64,000 nt of DNA from Clostridioides sp. ES-S-0054-01 (GCA_021561035.1 CP067346.1:1767001-1831000), one strand, 5' to 3'. Shown: positions 18,557 through 27,789, counted from the first letter of the stretch. Program-made: numbers and translations. The notes: generated from the letters alone by a model not told the origin.

Positions 18557-18619
18557 TTTATATTTATAATATATAACAAAAAGAGTAAATTGTCAATATA
18601 TAACAAAAAAATAAACATA

Positions 18620-19873
18620 CTAACTTAGTATGTTTATGAAAAATAATATACAGGGAATACTGATAGCATCTAGCAAAAATCCACTTACTAGCGGGACTAC
18701 CAAAAATGCTTTTGGAGAATCACCATATTTTTGTGTCAAAGAGCTCATATTTGCTAAAGCGTTTGGAGTAGCTCCTATTCCATGTCCAATCAGACCACTT
18801 ATTATGATGGCAGAATCAAAGTCTTTTCCAAGTACCCCAAAACAGATAAATATAGAAAATAGAATTATAAAGATTACTTGGAAAGTTACTATTAGGAGAA
18901 TAGGAGGTAATAGTGTAGATAATTCAAATAAATCTATGTTCATAAGTGATAAAGTCAAAAAAATTCCTAATGAAATTTCTTTTAGAAAATTTATAAGTTT
19001 AAAATTTAATTTTAGTATATTTATCTTGTCATTCAAATTTCTAAAGATGACAGCTGAAAACATACAAGTTACAACAGAAGGTAAAAGAATGTTAAACATT
19101 ATATAGAAGGATCTACTTATAATTTCTCCTGTATTTATACAAATAAATATGAGAAGAACTTGTTCCAAAAACACGGTAGGTGTTATTGGTTTAGAGAAGT
19201 AATTGTTTTTTATTCTATTCTTATTTCTAAAAAACTTATTTCTTAATTTCTTTAGATTTCTATTATACTTAGGACTTGATAAGTCTATATTTGACGAGGG
19301 TTTTAATTTATATTTATTTATTAAAAATCTAGCTACAGGAGCTCCTAATATACCACCTATAATAAGTCCTATTGTTGCAGAAGATAAACCAACTCCAACT
19401 GCTCCATCTACACCAAGGTTTTCTATTGTAAGTCCAAATGCAGCTGAATAACCATGACCACCTTCCATAGACACATTCCCACACATGAGTCCTAAAAGAG
19501 GTTCAAGTTTTATAATTTTTGATATTGTAATAGCTAAGATATTTTGGCAAAATGCCAATACTCCACATAAAATCCAATATCTAAATAATACACTCCCACC
19601 CTTTTTTATAAGACTTATGCTTATTTCAAGTCCTATTGTTGTAAAAAAGAAGGTTATAAAATTTGGCATTAAACTTCCACTTACAGATATATCTACTATA
19701 TTAAAATATTTAAGAAATAAATTTAAAAAACAAAATGATAGACCTCCTATTACTGGTGCAGGTATGCAGAAGTTATTTAAAAAAGTAATTTTATTTTTTA
19801 ACAAATTACCAATTAAAAAAAATAATATGGATAGAGTTAGAGTTTGTATAGTATCAAAAGTTATGGTAAGCAA
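18620..19873 (-). CDS. gltS: Sodium/glutamate symporter, GltS family
   Basis: The 417-residue membrane protein has about ten hydrophobic segments in two inverted halves and GltS signatures: 'GNVSMEGGHGYSAAFG' and 'LIGHGIGATPNALANM', the re-entrant loops that bind glutamate and sodium. I start at TTG 19873 because AAGGAGG lies seven bases upstream, while the longer frame to 19918 runs through that site. It is a single gene; glutamate import would suit amino-acid fermentation and the nearby reductases. Confidence 0.88.
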   Translation of the reverse strand: MLTITFDTIQTLTLSILFFLIGNLLKNKITFLNNFCIPAPVIGGLSFCFLNLFLKYFNIVDISVSGSLMPNFITFFFTTIGLEISISLIKKGGSVLFRYWILCGVLAFCQNILAITISKIIKLEPLLGLMCGNVSMEGGHGYSAAFGLTIENLGVDGAVGVGLSSATIGLIIGGILGAPVARFLINKYKLKPSSNIDLSSPKYNRNLKKLRNKFFRNKNRIKNNYFSKPITPTVFLEQVLLIFICINTGEIISRSFYIMFNILLPSVVTCMFSAVIFRNLNDKINILKLNFKLINFLKEISLGIFLTLSLMNIDLFELSTLLPPILLIVTFQVIFIILFSIFICFGVLGKDFDSAIIISGLIGHGIGATPNALANMSSLTQKYGDSPKAFLVVPLVSGFLLDAISIPCILFFINILS

Positions 19874-20127
19874 AATAAATCCTCCTTTGTGATTCAAAGT
19901 TTTAATTGTATAACTCAAATTCTTGTGTATTAGAATTTTATTATCGAATGTATATTAATAAATGTATATTAAAAAAAATCAGTAGATATAATTAGATAAT
20001 CACAAATTAAAATATTTTAAAAAGATGTAATTTTTTTAGCATGAAAAACCTTAGTATATTGATATAATAGAAATAAGACTTAGAAACATATTGAGAATGT
20101 TATTTATAAGTATAGTAGGAGGATAAA

Positions 20128-21117
20128 ATGTTTAAAAATTTACCTAAGATAGACTTACATTGCCATTTAGATGGAAGTGTTAGAGTAGAAACTATGTTTG
20201 ATATAGCTATTAAGGAGAAAATAGATTTACCTTCAAATAATATTGATGAAATAAAAAAATTAGCAAAAGTTTCTTTTAATTGTACTTCACTTGATGAATA
20301 TCTAGAAAAATTTGATTTGCCTTTAAAAGTAATGCAATCTAAGGAAAATTTAAAAAGAATTGCTTTTGAACTTTTGGAAGATGCAAATAAAGAAAATGTA
20401 AAATATATTGAAATTAGATTTGCACCATTGCTTCACACCAAAAAAGGGATGAGTATTAAAAGTATAATTGAGAGTATAATTGAAGGAATTAGAGAAGCCG
20501 AAAGTATTTATGATATAAAAGGAAATTTAATATTAGGCTGTATGAGAACAATGACTTCAAAAGATGCATTGTTAGTAATTGAAGAAGGAAAATCGTTTGT
20601 AAATAAAGGCGTTGTCGCAGTAGACTTATGTGGACCAGAAAAAGAAGGGTTTTGCAAGGAATATGAGGATGTTTTTAAATTGGCAAGAGAATATGGATAT
20701 AAAATTACAGTACATGCAGGAGAAGCCGCAAGTGGCGAAAATGTTTTAGATGCTATAAATATTTTAAAGGCTGATAGAATTGGTCATGGCGTAAAAATTA
20801 ATGAGCATAAAAGGGCTTATAATTCAGTTAAAGATAAAAAAATATTACTTGAGTTATGCCCGACTAGTAATGTACAAACTAAGACAGTAGATTCTTATGA
20901 GACACATCCATTTTATAATTTTTATAAAGATAATTTACATGTAAGTATAAATACTGATAATAGAACTGTATCAGATATAAGCTTAAATTCAGAGTTAAAT
21001 GTTATATTTGATGCCTTTAAATTAGAATTAGAAGATTATAAAATAATTTATAGAAATACAGTGGAAGCTAGTTTTGCAGATAAGGAAACTAAAAAGTATT
21101 TAAATAGTTTAATTTAA
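20128..21117 (+). CDS. add: Adenosine deaminase
   Basis: The 329-residue enzyme converts adenosine to inosine in purine salvage. The zinc ligands and catalytic residues are visible: 'KIDLHCHLDGSV' at residues 7-17, 'TVHAGEA' near 196 with the catalytic Glu, 'DRIGHG', and 'NTDNRTVS' near 276 with the last Asp ligand. In many family members the final motif is SLNTDDP; here it is SINTDNR, so a minor substrate shift cannot be excluded. AGGAGG precedes the ATG. A hairpin overlaps the stop. Confidence 0.9.
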   Translation: MFKNLPKIDLHCHLDGSVRVETMFDIAIKEKIDLPSNNIDEIKKLAKVSFNCTSLDEYLEKFDLPLKVMQSKENLKRIAFELLEDANKENVKYIEIRFAPLLHTKKGMSIKSIIESIIEGIREAESIYDIKGNLILGCMRTMTSKDALLVIEEGKSFVNKGVVAVDLCGPEKEGFCKEYEDVFKLAREYGYKITVHAGEAASGENVLDAINILKADRIGHGVKINEHKRAYNSVKDKKILLELCPTSNVQTKTVDSYETHPFYNFYKDNLHVSINTDNRTVSDISLNSELNVIFDAFKLELEDYKIIYRNTVEASFADKETKKYLNSLI

Positions 21118-21132
21118 TAGATTAAACTATTT
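21102..21132 (+). terminator. Hairpin at the end of add
   Basis: AAATAGTTTAAT pairs with ATTAAACTATTT around the add stop codon. There is no clear T run, so it may be a weak terminator or an RNA-stability hairpin. Confidence 0.45.
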
Positions 21133-21188
21133 AAACTTTAAATCTACTTATTAAATTAACAAAGATATATTATAGTAGGAGAAAAAAT

Positions 21189-21248
21189 GTGAAAACTTAT
21201 GAAGACATTGCTTATATTAAATTAGCTAAAAAAGAAATTAAAGAATGA
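21189..21248 (+). CDS. Possible 19-codon leader ORF or N-terminus of a frameshifted gene
   Basis: GTG 21189 has a good AGGAGA site six bases upstream and encodes MKTYEDIAYIKLAKKEIKE before a TGA that overlaps the ATG of the following 81-codon frame (ATGA). The downstream frame has no ribosome site of its own. Either translation is coupled, or one gene of about 100 residues has suffered a one-base frameshift. Confidence 0.4.
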   Translation: MKTYEDIAYIKLAKKEIKE

Positions 21249-21490
21249 AAGAAAAATTAATGAATAACTGGGATGGATATGTAAAGAGTCTACCAGAAGA
21301 CATCAATTATTTTGATTGGAGAACATTTCAACAAGAATATAGAGATTATTTAGATTTAGCTAAGTTTTTGAAACTAATGTCTGGAATAGGAACATTTGTA
21401 GGATTTTATGTGAATGGAAAGTTAATTGACAAATTACATGAAACTGATGTGTCTGATTATAGATTGAAGATTAGAGAGCTTAAGTTATAA
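21245..21490 (+). CDS. Small hypothetical protein (81 aa)
   Basis: I do not recognise the family. The protein is soluble and helical, with 'NYFDWRTFQQEYRDYLDLAKFL' split over the middle and a short glycine-containing stretch 'GIGTFVGFYVNGKL'. The ATG overlaps the stop of the 19-codon frame at 21189-21248 and has no ribosome site, so it depends on coupling or belongs to that frame through a frameshift. Confidence 0.5.
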   Translation: MKEKLMNNWDGYVKSLPEDINYFDWRTFQQEYRDYLDLAKFLKLMSGIGTFVGFYVNGKLIDKLHETDVSDYRLKIRELKL

Positions 21491-21687
21491 AAATTATAAG
21501 AGGCAAAATTAGTTATACAATATATCTATATATATTTAAATTTGCATTGATAAAAACAATTATGGATAAAAGGTAAAGCATGATAGAATCTAATGTAGAG
21601 GTTTGTATTTTAATGGAAAAATTTAGTTTTTAGTGTTTTAAGATACGAATTTAATTATGAAGAAGAGTAATTGGGAGGAATATTTTC

Positions 21688-22839
21688 ATGTCAAATTTGC
21701 CAAAACAATTTGATAGCTTCAATGAGGCTAGACAAAAAGGATTTATAAATGCAAAAGAACTTAAGGAAAGTGGGAAAAAGATGGTTGGAGTTTTCTGTAC
21801 ATTTACTCCAGTTGAAATTCCAATGGCAGCTGGAGCAACTGTAGTAGGAGTATGTGGTGTTAGTGAAGAGCCAATACCTGATGCAGAAAGGGTACTTCCA
21901 AGAAATCTTTGCCCTTTGATAAAATCAAGCTATGGGCATGCGATAACAGATACCTGTCCATATTTCTATTTTTCTGATTTATTAATAGGAGAAACTACCT
22001 GTGATGGCAAGAAAAAAATGTATGAAGAGCTTGCAAAAGTTAAGCCAACATATGTAATGCATTTGCCAAATACTTCAAAAGGTGAATTTGCCTATAAACT
22101 TTGGAAGGATGAAATGGTAAGATTAAAGGATGAGGTTGAGAAATCTTTAGGTGTGACTATAACTGAAGAGGATATAAGAGTTGCTATAAAAGATAAAAAT
22201 GAAGAAAGAGAACTTTTAAAAGAGTTCTATGCACTTGGTAAATTACAACCATCTGCACTTACAGGTCTTGAGTTACATAATGTTTTATATCAAGCAGGTT
22301 TTAAATTTGACCGTGCAGAGCTTAAACATTCTTTAAGAAAAGTTATAGATGATATGAAAGAAAGATACAAAAAAGGCGAATGTCCAGTTAAAAAAGATAA
22401 ACCAAGGATACTAATAACAGGTTCCCCTATTGGTGGAATAAGCGAAAAAATAGTTAAAACTTTAGAAGATGCGGGGGCATCAGTTGTGGCATATGAACTT
22501 TGTGGGGCTATTAGGTCGAATGATTTATTGGTTGATGAAGAAACAGAAGATGTATATGATGCTCTTACACAAAAGTATATAAATATAGGTTGTTCTTGTA
22601 TGATGAATAATGATAATCGTATTGAATTATTAGATAGAATAATAGATGAATATAATGTAGATGCAGTAATAGATGTAGTTTTACAAGCCTGTCATACATT
22701 TAATATAGAAAGCTATAGAATAAGAGAGTTTGTCACAAAAGAAAAAAATAAACCATTTATGTCTCTTGAGACCGATTACTCAAAATCAGATACTGAACAA
22801 TTGAGAACTAGATTTGAAGCATTTGTGGAGATGTTGTAG
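21688..22839 (+). CDS. 2-hydroxyacyl-CoA dehydratase-like/double-cubane cluster protein (YjiM type)
   Basis: At 383 residues it has the same length and layout as E. coli YjiM and the double-cubane cluster protein (DCCP) family: a single-subunit relative of HgdB. Cysteines at 37, 56, 75, 90 and 105 lie in the first domain, and more occur in 'YELCGAIR', 'GCSCMMNN' and 'LQACHTFN' in the second, enough for the six ligands of an [8Fe-9S] double cubane. The next gene encodes its ATP-driven electron donor. True two-subunit dehydratases have separate alpha and beta genes, absent here. TGGGAGGAA precedes the ATG. The physiological substrate is unknown. Confidence 0.87.
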   Translation: MSNLPKQFDSFNEARQKGFINAKELKESGKKMVGVFCTFTPVEIPMAAGATVVGVCGVSEEPIPDAERVLPRNLCPLIKSSYGHAITDTCPYFYFSDLLIGETTCDGKKKMYEELAKVKPTYVMHLPNTSKGEFAYKLWKDEMVRLKDEVEKSLGVTITEEDIRVAIKDKNEERELLKEFYALGKLQPSALTGLELHNVLYQAGFKFDRAELKHSLRKVIDDMKERYKKGECPVKKDKPRILITGSPIGGISEKIVKTLEDAGASVVAYELCGAIRSNDLLVDEETEDVYDALTQKYINIGCSCMMNNDNRIELLDRIIDEYNVDAVIDVVLQACHTFNIESYRIREFVTKEKNKPFMSLETDYSKSDTEQLRTRFEAFVEML

Positions 22840-22863
22840 AGATAGATAAAAGTAGGAGGAACT

Positions 22864-23619
22864 ATGTTTAGTATAGGAGTGGATTCAGGGTCAGTTGCAA
22901 CAAAAGGTGTGCTATTTGATGGTGAAAAAATTGTTAAGAAAGTAATTATACCAACTGGATGGAGCTCTAAAAGTACATCTAAACAGGTCTATGAGTTGCT
23001 AAGTAGTGAAATTGATAAAAAAGATATAAAAAAAGTAGTAGGTACAGGTTATGGAAGAGGAGTAATGGATTTTGCTGATAAGAAAGTAACAGAAATAACT
23101 TGTCATACTAGAGGTGTTTACTTTTTAAATAAGAACATAAGGACTATTTTAGATGTAGGTGGTCAAGATAGTAAAGTTATAAATTTAGATAGAGATGGAA
23201 ATGTATTTAATTTTATAATGAATGATAAATGTGCTGCAGGAACTGGTCGATTTTTAGAGATTACTTCTAACCTTTTAGGAAGTGATATAGAAAGTATTGA
23301 TACATTAGCTAAAGGACATGAAGCAGTTAATATATCTAGTATGTGTACGGTTTTTGCTGAGTCTGAAATTGTAAGTCTTCTAGCTCAAAATATTTCTACT
23401 GGAGAGGTAGCAGCAGGGATACTTAAATCTATTGCAAATAAATCTACTTCGATGCTAGCAAGAGGTGAGGTAATAGATGAAGTTGCATTTACTGGAGGGC
23501 TTGCAAAAAGTAAAGAACTAGTAAAAATGATAGAAGAAATATTGGATAAAAAAATTTTTATTGCAGAAGATACCCAAATAATAGGAGCTTTAGGAGCTGC
23601 TGTAATAGGGTTTAGATAA
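22864..23619 (+). CDS. BadF/BadG/HgdC-type ATPase, reductase of the double-cubane protein (YjiL type)
   Basis: The 251-residue protein has the ASKHA fold: phosphate-1 loop 'GVDSGSVATKG' at the start and 'LDVGGQDSKV' near residue 97. Two conserved cysteines, Cys123 in 'NDKCAAGTGRF' and Cys161 in 'SSMCTVFAESE', are the ligands of the [4Fe-4S] cluster shared by the homodimer. It hydrolyses ATP to push an electron into the double-cubane protein 24 bases upstream. AGGAGG precedes the ATG. All motifs are intact. Confidence 0.93.
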   Translation: MFSIGVDSGSVATKGVLFDGEKIVKKVIIPTGWSSKSTSKQVYELLSSEIDKKDIKKVVGTGYGRGVMDFADKKVTEITCHTRGVYFLNKNIRTILDVGGQDSKVINLDRDGNVFNFIMNDKCAAGTGRFLEITSNLLGSDIESIDTLAKGHEAVNISSMCTVFAESEIVSLLAQNISTGEVAAGILKSIANKSTSMLARGEVIDEVAFTGGLAKSKELVKMIEEILDKKIFIAEDTQIIGALGAAVIGFR

Positions 23620-23643
23620 AAATATATAAAAAATAAAATAAGA

Positions 23644-23677
23644 AACTGAATTTATCTTAAATAAATTCAGTTTTTTA
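23644..23677 (+). terminator. Terminator of the double-cubane operon
   Basis: AACTGAATTTAT pairs with ATAAATTCAGTT with a five-base loop and a T run. Confidence 0.85.
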
Positions 23678-23811
23678 TTTTATTTTGTTTATTTTTAAAG
23701 GAAAACTTTGGTATAATTGATTTAAATGATTGTATATTTGTAAATACTTGATATTTAGCCATATATAACATTAAAATTTTAAAAATTAGCTCGTAGCAAG
23801 GGGGAGAAAAT

Positions 23812-26199
23812 GTGAAAAAATTTACTTCAAAAAAAGTAGTAAGGTTTGTTGCACTATTTTTAATATCTATTTTAGTAATGTTAACAATTCCTGTATCAGC
23901 TGACAATAGCAATACATTGAATCAGATAAAAAGGGCAGAATACAGTGAAACTTATAAACAATATTTAAAAGATGCTAAAAATGGACGTACAGAAAAGTAT
24001 AATGGGATTATACCAAATCCATATAAATTGGAAGGTACTCAAATTCAAAGTAAAGGAAGAACAGCTCCAACATCTTATGACCCTAGAAAATTAGGTCTTA
24101 TGACATCAGTAAAAAATCAAGAAAATTTAGGAATATGCTGGGATTTTGCTGCAATGGCAACTTTAGAAAGTTTCTTGAAGTTAAATAATTATGGAGACTA
24201 CGATTTATCAGAAGAACATTTAAGATGGTGGGCTTCAGATGGTGGATATGGATGGTCTGTAAATGACATGGATGGTGCTTTAAATTATGAAGCTATGGGA
24301 TATTTAACATCTTGGTCAGGTCCTAAATTAGAAAAAGACATTCCATATAATGGTGAAGTATCTAAAGCACAAGGAGCTACAAAACCAACTAATATGGATA
24401 CAGCACCAACTGTTTTTAATGTGACAGATGCTGTGTGTGTAAGTAATGATATGAATTCTACAAAAAATGCTATATTACAGTATGGAGCAGTAACATCTAG
24501 TTATTACGAAGATATTAAATATCAAAGTGAAGACCAAAATTCATATTATTGTCCAACAAAAAGTTTTAATACAAATCATGCTATTTCAATTGTAGGTTGG
24601 GATGATAACTATTCTAAAGACAATTTTAATACAAAGATTAAACCATCAAAAAATGGTGCTTGGCTAATAAAAAATAGCTGGGGAGATTATAATTCTGAAG
24701 ATGGATATTTCTGGATATCTTATGAAGATAAGACACTTATGTCTGATATAGATAACTTTTCAATCAAAGGTGGTCAAAAACCAAATGATGATAAAAAGAT
24801 GTATCAACATGACTATGCAAGTATTGTTCCTTTAGTCTCAAATAAGATAACAGCCGCAAATGTGTTTGATTTCAATAGAGGTGATGAGACTCTAAAATCT
24901 GTAATGTTTTTAACTGAAAGTATAGGTGCTAAATACGAAGTATATTATGCTCCAGTAGTAAATAGTATACCTCAAAAAAATAATATGAAAAAGTTAAAAG
25001 AAGGTACTACCCAATATTCAGGTTACATAACAGTTCCAATTGATTCTTTTGAGATACCAGAAGGAAAGGGAGCAGTTGTAGTCAGTATAGAAGCAAAAAA
25101 TGGAGAGTCAACTATAGGTTCTGAATCAAATGTACCAGGATATGATATATTTAAGGCTAAAGCTAATTTAGGTGAGAGTTATATTATAGATAGTACTGGA
25201 GAATTCTTTGATATAAACAGAGACAGCAACTTCTACCCATGTAACTTTACTATAAAAGCTGTTACAGAAAAGTCTTCTGGTGAGAGTATTCCAAATGAGT
25301 CTTTAATTGGTAGTGATAGATATGAAACTGCTATTAAGGTTAGTCAAAATGGTTTTAGTTCTTCAGAAAATGTAGTTTTAGTAAATGGTAATTCAATAGT
25401 AGATGCATTGGCATCAACTCCTTTTACATCTGCTATAAATTCACCAATATTATTGACACAAAAAGAAGCTTTAAATTCAAAAACTAAAGCTGAAATACAG
25501 AGATTAGGTGCTAAAAAAGTATACTTAATAGGTGGAGAAAATTCCATAAGTAAAGAAACTGAACAGCAACTAAAAAATTTAAACATATCAATAGAGAGAA
25601 TATCAGGAAGTGATAGATATAATACAAGTTTATTATTAGCTCAAAAACTAAGTCACATAAAGAATGTATCTCAAATAGCAGTTGTAAATGGAGTGAAGGG
25701 ATTAGCTGATGCAATTAGTGTAGGTGCAGCAGCAGCAGAAAATAATATACCAATTATACTTGCAAATGAAAAAAGTGAATTGCAAGGAGCTGATGAATTT
25801 TTAAATTCATTAAACATAGAGAAATCTTATATCATTGGAGGAACAGCATCCCTATCAAACAATCTAGAAAGTAAGTTGAAAAATCCAATTAGATTATCTG
25901 GTAGCAGTAGGGATGAAACTAACTCAAAGATAATAGATAATTTTTATAAAAAAGATACCTTAAAAAATGCATTTGTGGTTAAAAATGGAATTAAAAATCA
26001 AAATGATTTAATAGATGGATTGTCAGTTGGTCCTTTAGGAGCAAAAACTGGGTCACCAGTAATTTTAGTTGGTGATAAATTAGCCGATAGCCAAAAAGAA
26101 GTTCTTAAAAATAAGTCTTTAGAAAAAGTAACTCAAGTTGGTGGAGGAGCAAATCAAAATGCATTTAAAGAATTAGTAAAACTAAAAAGTGCTAAATAA
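23812..26199 (+). CDS. cwp13: Cwp13-like cell-wall cysteine protease with three CWB2 repeats
   Basis: The 795-residue protein has a signal peptide (about 1-30, cleavage after 'PVSA'), a papain-type C1A domain (about 85-320) with Cys109 in 'GICWDFAA', His256 in 'NHAISIVGW' and Asn288 in 'KNSWGDYN', a linker/lectin-like region, and three cell-wall-binding-2 repeats (about 495-790) starting 'LIGSDRYETA', 'ISGSDRYNTS' and 'LSGSSRDETN'. It is secreted and anchored non-covalently to the wall polymer. Length and sequence suit Cwp13, the paralogue of Cwp84, which processes the S-layer precursor. GTG 23812 follows GGGGGAG. It lies away from the main S-layer cluster. Confidence 0.92.
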   Translation: MKKFTSKKVVRFVALFLISILVMLTIPVSADNSNTLNQIKRAEYSETYKQYLKDAKNGRTEKYNGIIPNPYKLEGTQIQSKGRTAPTSYDPRKLGLMTSVKNQENLGICWDFAAMATLESFLKLNNYGDYDLSEEHLRWWASDGGYGWSVNDMDGALNYEAMGYLTSWSGPKLEKDIPYNGEVSKAQGATKPTNMDTAPTVFNVTDAVCVSNDMNSTKNAILQYGAVTSSYYEDIKYQSEDQNSYYCPTKSFNTNHAISIVGWDDNYSKDNFNTKIKPSKNGAWLIKNSWGDYNSEDGYFWISYEDKTLMSDIDNFSIKGGQKPNDDKKMYQHDYASIVPLVSNKITAANVFDFNRGDETLKSVMFLTESIGAKYEVYYAPVVNSIPQKNNMKKLKEGTTQYSGYITVPIDSFEIPEGKGAVVVSIEAKNGESTIGSESNVPGYDIFKAKANLGESYIIDSTGEFFDINRDSNFYPCNFTIKAVTEKSSGESIPNESLIGSDRYETAIKVSQNGFSSSENVVLVNGNSIVDALASTPFTSAINSPILLTQKEALNSKTKAEIQRLGAKKVYLIGGENSISKETEQQLKNLNISIERISGSDRYNTSLLLAQKLSHIKNVSQIAVVNGVKGLADAISVGAAAAENNIPIILANEKSELQGADEFLNSLNIEKSYIIGGTASLSNNLESKLKNPIRLSGSSRDETNSKIIDNFYKKDTLKNAFVVKNGIKNQNDLIDGLSVGPLGAKTGSPVILVGDKLADSQKEVLKNKSLEKVTQVGGGANQNAFKELVKLKSAK

Positions 26200-26255
26200 G
26201 ATGCTTAAATATTAGTGTATACTAGTATGTATTAGTAACTTAACTAATCTCAATA

Positions 26256-26335
26256 AAAGCTGAAAATAATTACTTTAAATTATTGTTAAATAAGATAATC
26301 AATGATTGTAAAGTTTTGTTTTCAGCTTTAAATTT
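26256..26335 (+). terminator. Candidate terminator of the Cwp13-like gene
   Basis: AAAGCTGAAAA at 26256 pairs with TTTTCAGCTTT at 26319-26329, but the loop is about 50 bases and the T run is short. Confidence 0.5.
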
Positions 26336-26354
26336 GTGTATATAAGTTTAAAAA

Positions 26355-26409
26355 CATAAAAAAGGGTTACTTTATATAGAAAATCTTACATTTTATATAT
26401 AAATAACCC
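26355..26409 (-). terminator. Terminator of the 77-aa gene
   Basis: On the minus strand GGGTTATTTATATA pairs with TATATAAAGTAACCC, followed by TTTTTT. Confidence 0.75.
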
Positions 26410-26425
26410 ATATTTAATTAACTTT

Positions 26426-26659
26426 TTATAGTGTTCTAATAGATATTATTGAGTTTAATGGTAAATATAATGTGTAAGTTTCATTTAAAGTTGGATTAGA
26501 TTCGTCTATATATCTTGAGCAAAGTGTAATTGATAAGCTGTCTGCTTCTATAATTTCACCATATAGAGGGCAACTGCTAAAATAAGAATGTACTTCAACG
26601 TATTTGTTTAAGTTTTCTTGAACATAATCGTAAAAACGGTTTTTTGTAGTAGTAGCCAT
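26426..26659 (-). CDS. Small hypothetical protein (77 aa)
   Basis: The family is not recognised. The protein reads as an SH3/Sm-like barrel by pattern: 'FYDYVQENLNKYVEVHSYF' then alternating strands 'GEIIEADSLSITLCSRYI' and 'YTLYLPLNSIISIRTL', reminiscent of Hfq/LSm-like or DUF-type small proteins, but this is only an impression. AGGAG lies upstream of the ATG and a terminator follows the stop, so the gene is probably real. Confidence 0.65.
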   Translation of the reverse strand: MATTTKNRFYDYVQENLNKYVEVHSYFSSCPLYGEIIEADSLSITLCSRYIDESNPTLNETYTLYLPLNSIISIRTL

Positions 26660-26881
26660 AAAATCAACTCCTTTATTTTTTATTAAAAACGAAATATTTA
26701 AAAAGATGAATATGATTACCTCTATTAGAAACTAAGTTAAAAAATAAGCAAATAGATATGAAAATTAGAATAATATATTATTTATATTTTAATTATAACA
26801 CTAGATAATAAAAAATGCTATAGAAAATTCAGAATTTTCGAAAGTTTTTTAAGTTTATTTTTAAATATACTAATAAAACTA

Positions 26882-26934
26882 TTGACATTAAACAAAAAAA
26901 GTAATATATTGACTATATAAAATGTTTTAGTCAA
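26882..26934 (+). promoter_or_regulatory. tetR promoter and operator
   Basis: TTGACA (26882-26887) and TATATT (26905-26910) are 17 bases apart. The dyad TTGACTA...TAGTCAA at 26909-26934 overlaps the -10 box and should be the TetR operator. The same half-sites recur at 27608-27632. Confidence 0.7.
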
Positions 26935-26950
26935 ACTGGGGGGAGAAAAG

Positions 26951-27541
26951 ATGCCTAAATCATATTCTGATAAAGAAAGAGAGTATATAATAAAAAGACT
27001 TAAAGAAGAAGCAAGATTGTGTATGGATAAATATGGTATTAGAAAGACTACTGTTGATGAGCTTGTAAAACGAGTAAAAATACCAAAAGGAACTTTTTAT
27101 TTATTTTTTCAATCAAAAGAATTGCTCTTTTTTGAGGTGTTGAGAGATATGCATGATTCTATACAGAAAGAACTTTTATATGAAATAGAGAGACTAGATG
27201 AAAGCATTACATGTGAACAATTGACAGATATACTTATGAAATTTTATAGGATGATTGATAGTACTTCAATTTTAAACCTCATAGTAAATGGAGAATTTGA
27301 GATATTAGTTCGAAAGTTACCAGATTATATGATTGAAGAGCATTTTAAACATGATGATTTTGAAATTGAAGAGATTATATCTCGGATACCAAATGCAAAA
27401 AATAAAGATATAGAAAGCTTTAGTGGAGCGTTTAGAGCAGTTTTTCTTACTACGTTATATAAGCGTGAAGTTGGAAGGAATTGTTTTGAAAGTGCTTTAA
27501 GATTAATGATAAATGGATTGGTTATACAACTTATGGAATAG
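26951..27541 (+). CDS. TetR/AcrR-family repressor
   Basis: The 196-residue protein has the TetR DNA-binding domain in residues 15-60 ('CMDKYGIRKTTVDELVKRVKIPKGTFYLFFQSKELLF', split by eye), and an all-helical ligand domain. It sits upstream of the remains of a two-component ABC exporter, a common arrangement for drug-efflux control. The promoter carries a dyad that recurs before the ABC gene, so it represses both. The start follows GGGGGGAG. The gene itself is intact although its target operon is destroyed. Confidence 0.92.
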   Translation: MPKSYSDKEREYIIKRLKEEARLCMDKYGIRKTTVDELVKRVKIPKGTFYLFFQSKELLFFEVLRDMHDSIQKELLYEIERLDESITCEQLTDILMKFYRMIDSTSILNLIVNGEFEILVRKLPDYMIEEHFKHDDFEIEEIISRIPNAKNKDIESFSGAFRAVFLTTLYKREVGRNCFESALRLMINGLVIQLME

Positions 27542-27607
27542 AGTTCAAATTTTGTTTGCTAATAACTTTTAATAAAAATTATTAACAAACAAAAAAATTA
27601 ACTTTTA

Positions 27608-27632
27608 TTGACTATATGATTAAAATAGTCAA
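27608..27632 (+). promoter_or_regulatory. Second TetR operator, before the ABC gene
   Basis: TTGACTAT...ATAGTCAA, with the same half-sites as the operator at 26909-26934, 23 bases upstream of the ABC ATPase ATG at 27655. Confidence 0.65.
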
Positions 27633-27654
27633 TAAAATAAAAAGATGATATGAA

Positions 27655-27762
27655 ATGGTTAAAATTGATAATTTATCATTTAGTTATACAGACAAAGGTT
27701 TTTTACAAAATATTAATTTTAAAGTAGGAAAAGGAGAAATAATAGGATTTTTAGGTATATAA
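27655..27762 (+). pseudogene. ABC exporter ATPase, N-terminal fragment
   Basis: The frame encodes 'MVKIDNLSFSYTDKGFLQNI' and continues to 'GEIIGFLG', the strand leading into Walker A, then hits TAA at 27760. The next residues of the motif (PSSAGKFT) are found 4.5 kb away at 32270 in a frame that continues to the normal ATPase C-terminus. The gene was therefore split by an insertion inside the P-loop. Confidence 0.85.
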
Positions 27763-27781
27763 GGTAATTATGTGTTAGTAC
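27763..27781 (+). repeat. Left inverted repeat of the element
   Basis: GGTAATTATGTGTTAGTAC; 16 of 19 positions match the reverse complement of 32253-32271. Confidence 0.7.
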
Positions 27782-27789
27782 AAAAAATA

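Noticed and set aside
27756-27762. Shared core dinucleotide of a serine-integrase crossover at the two element ends
   Set aside because: The bases at the left and right junctions do not agree, so I could not define a core; only the inverted repeats are reported.
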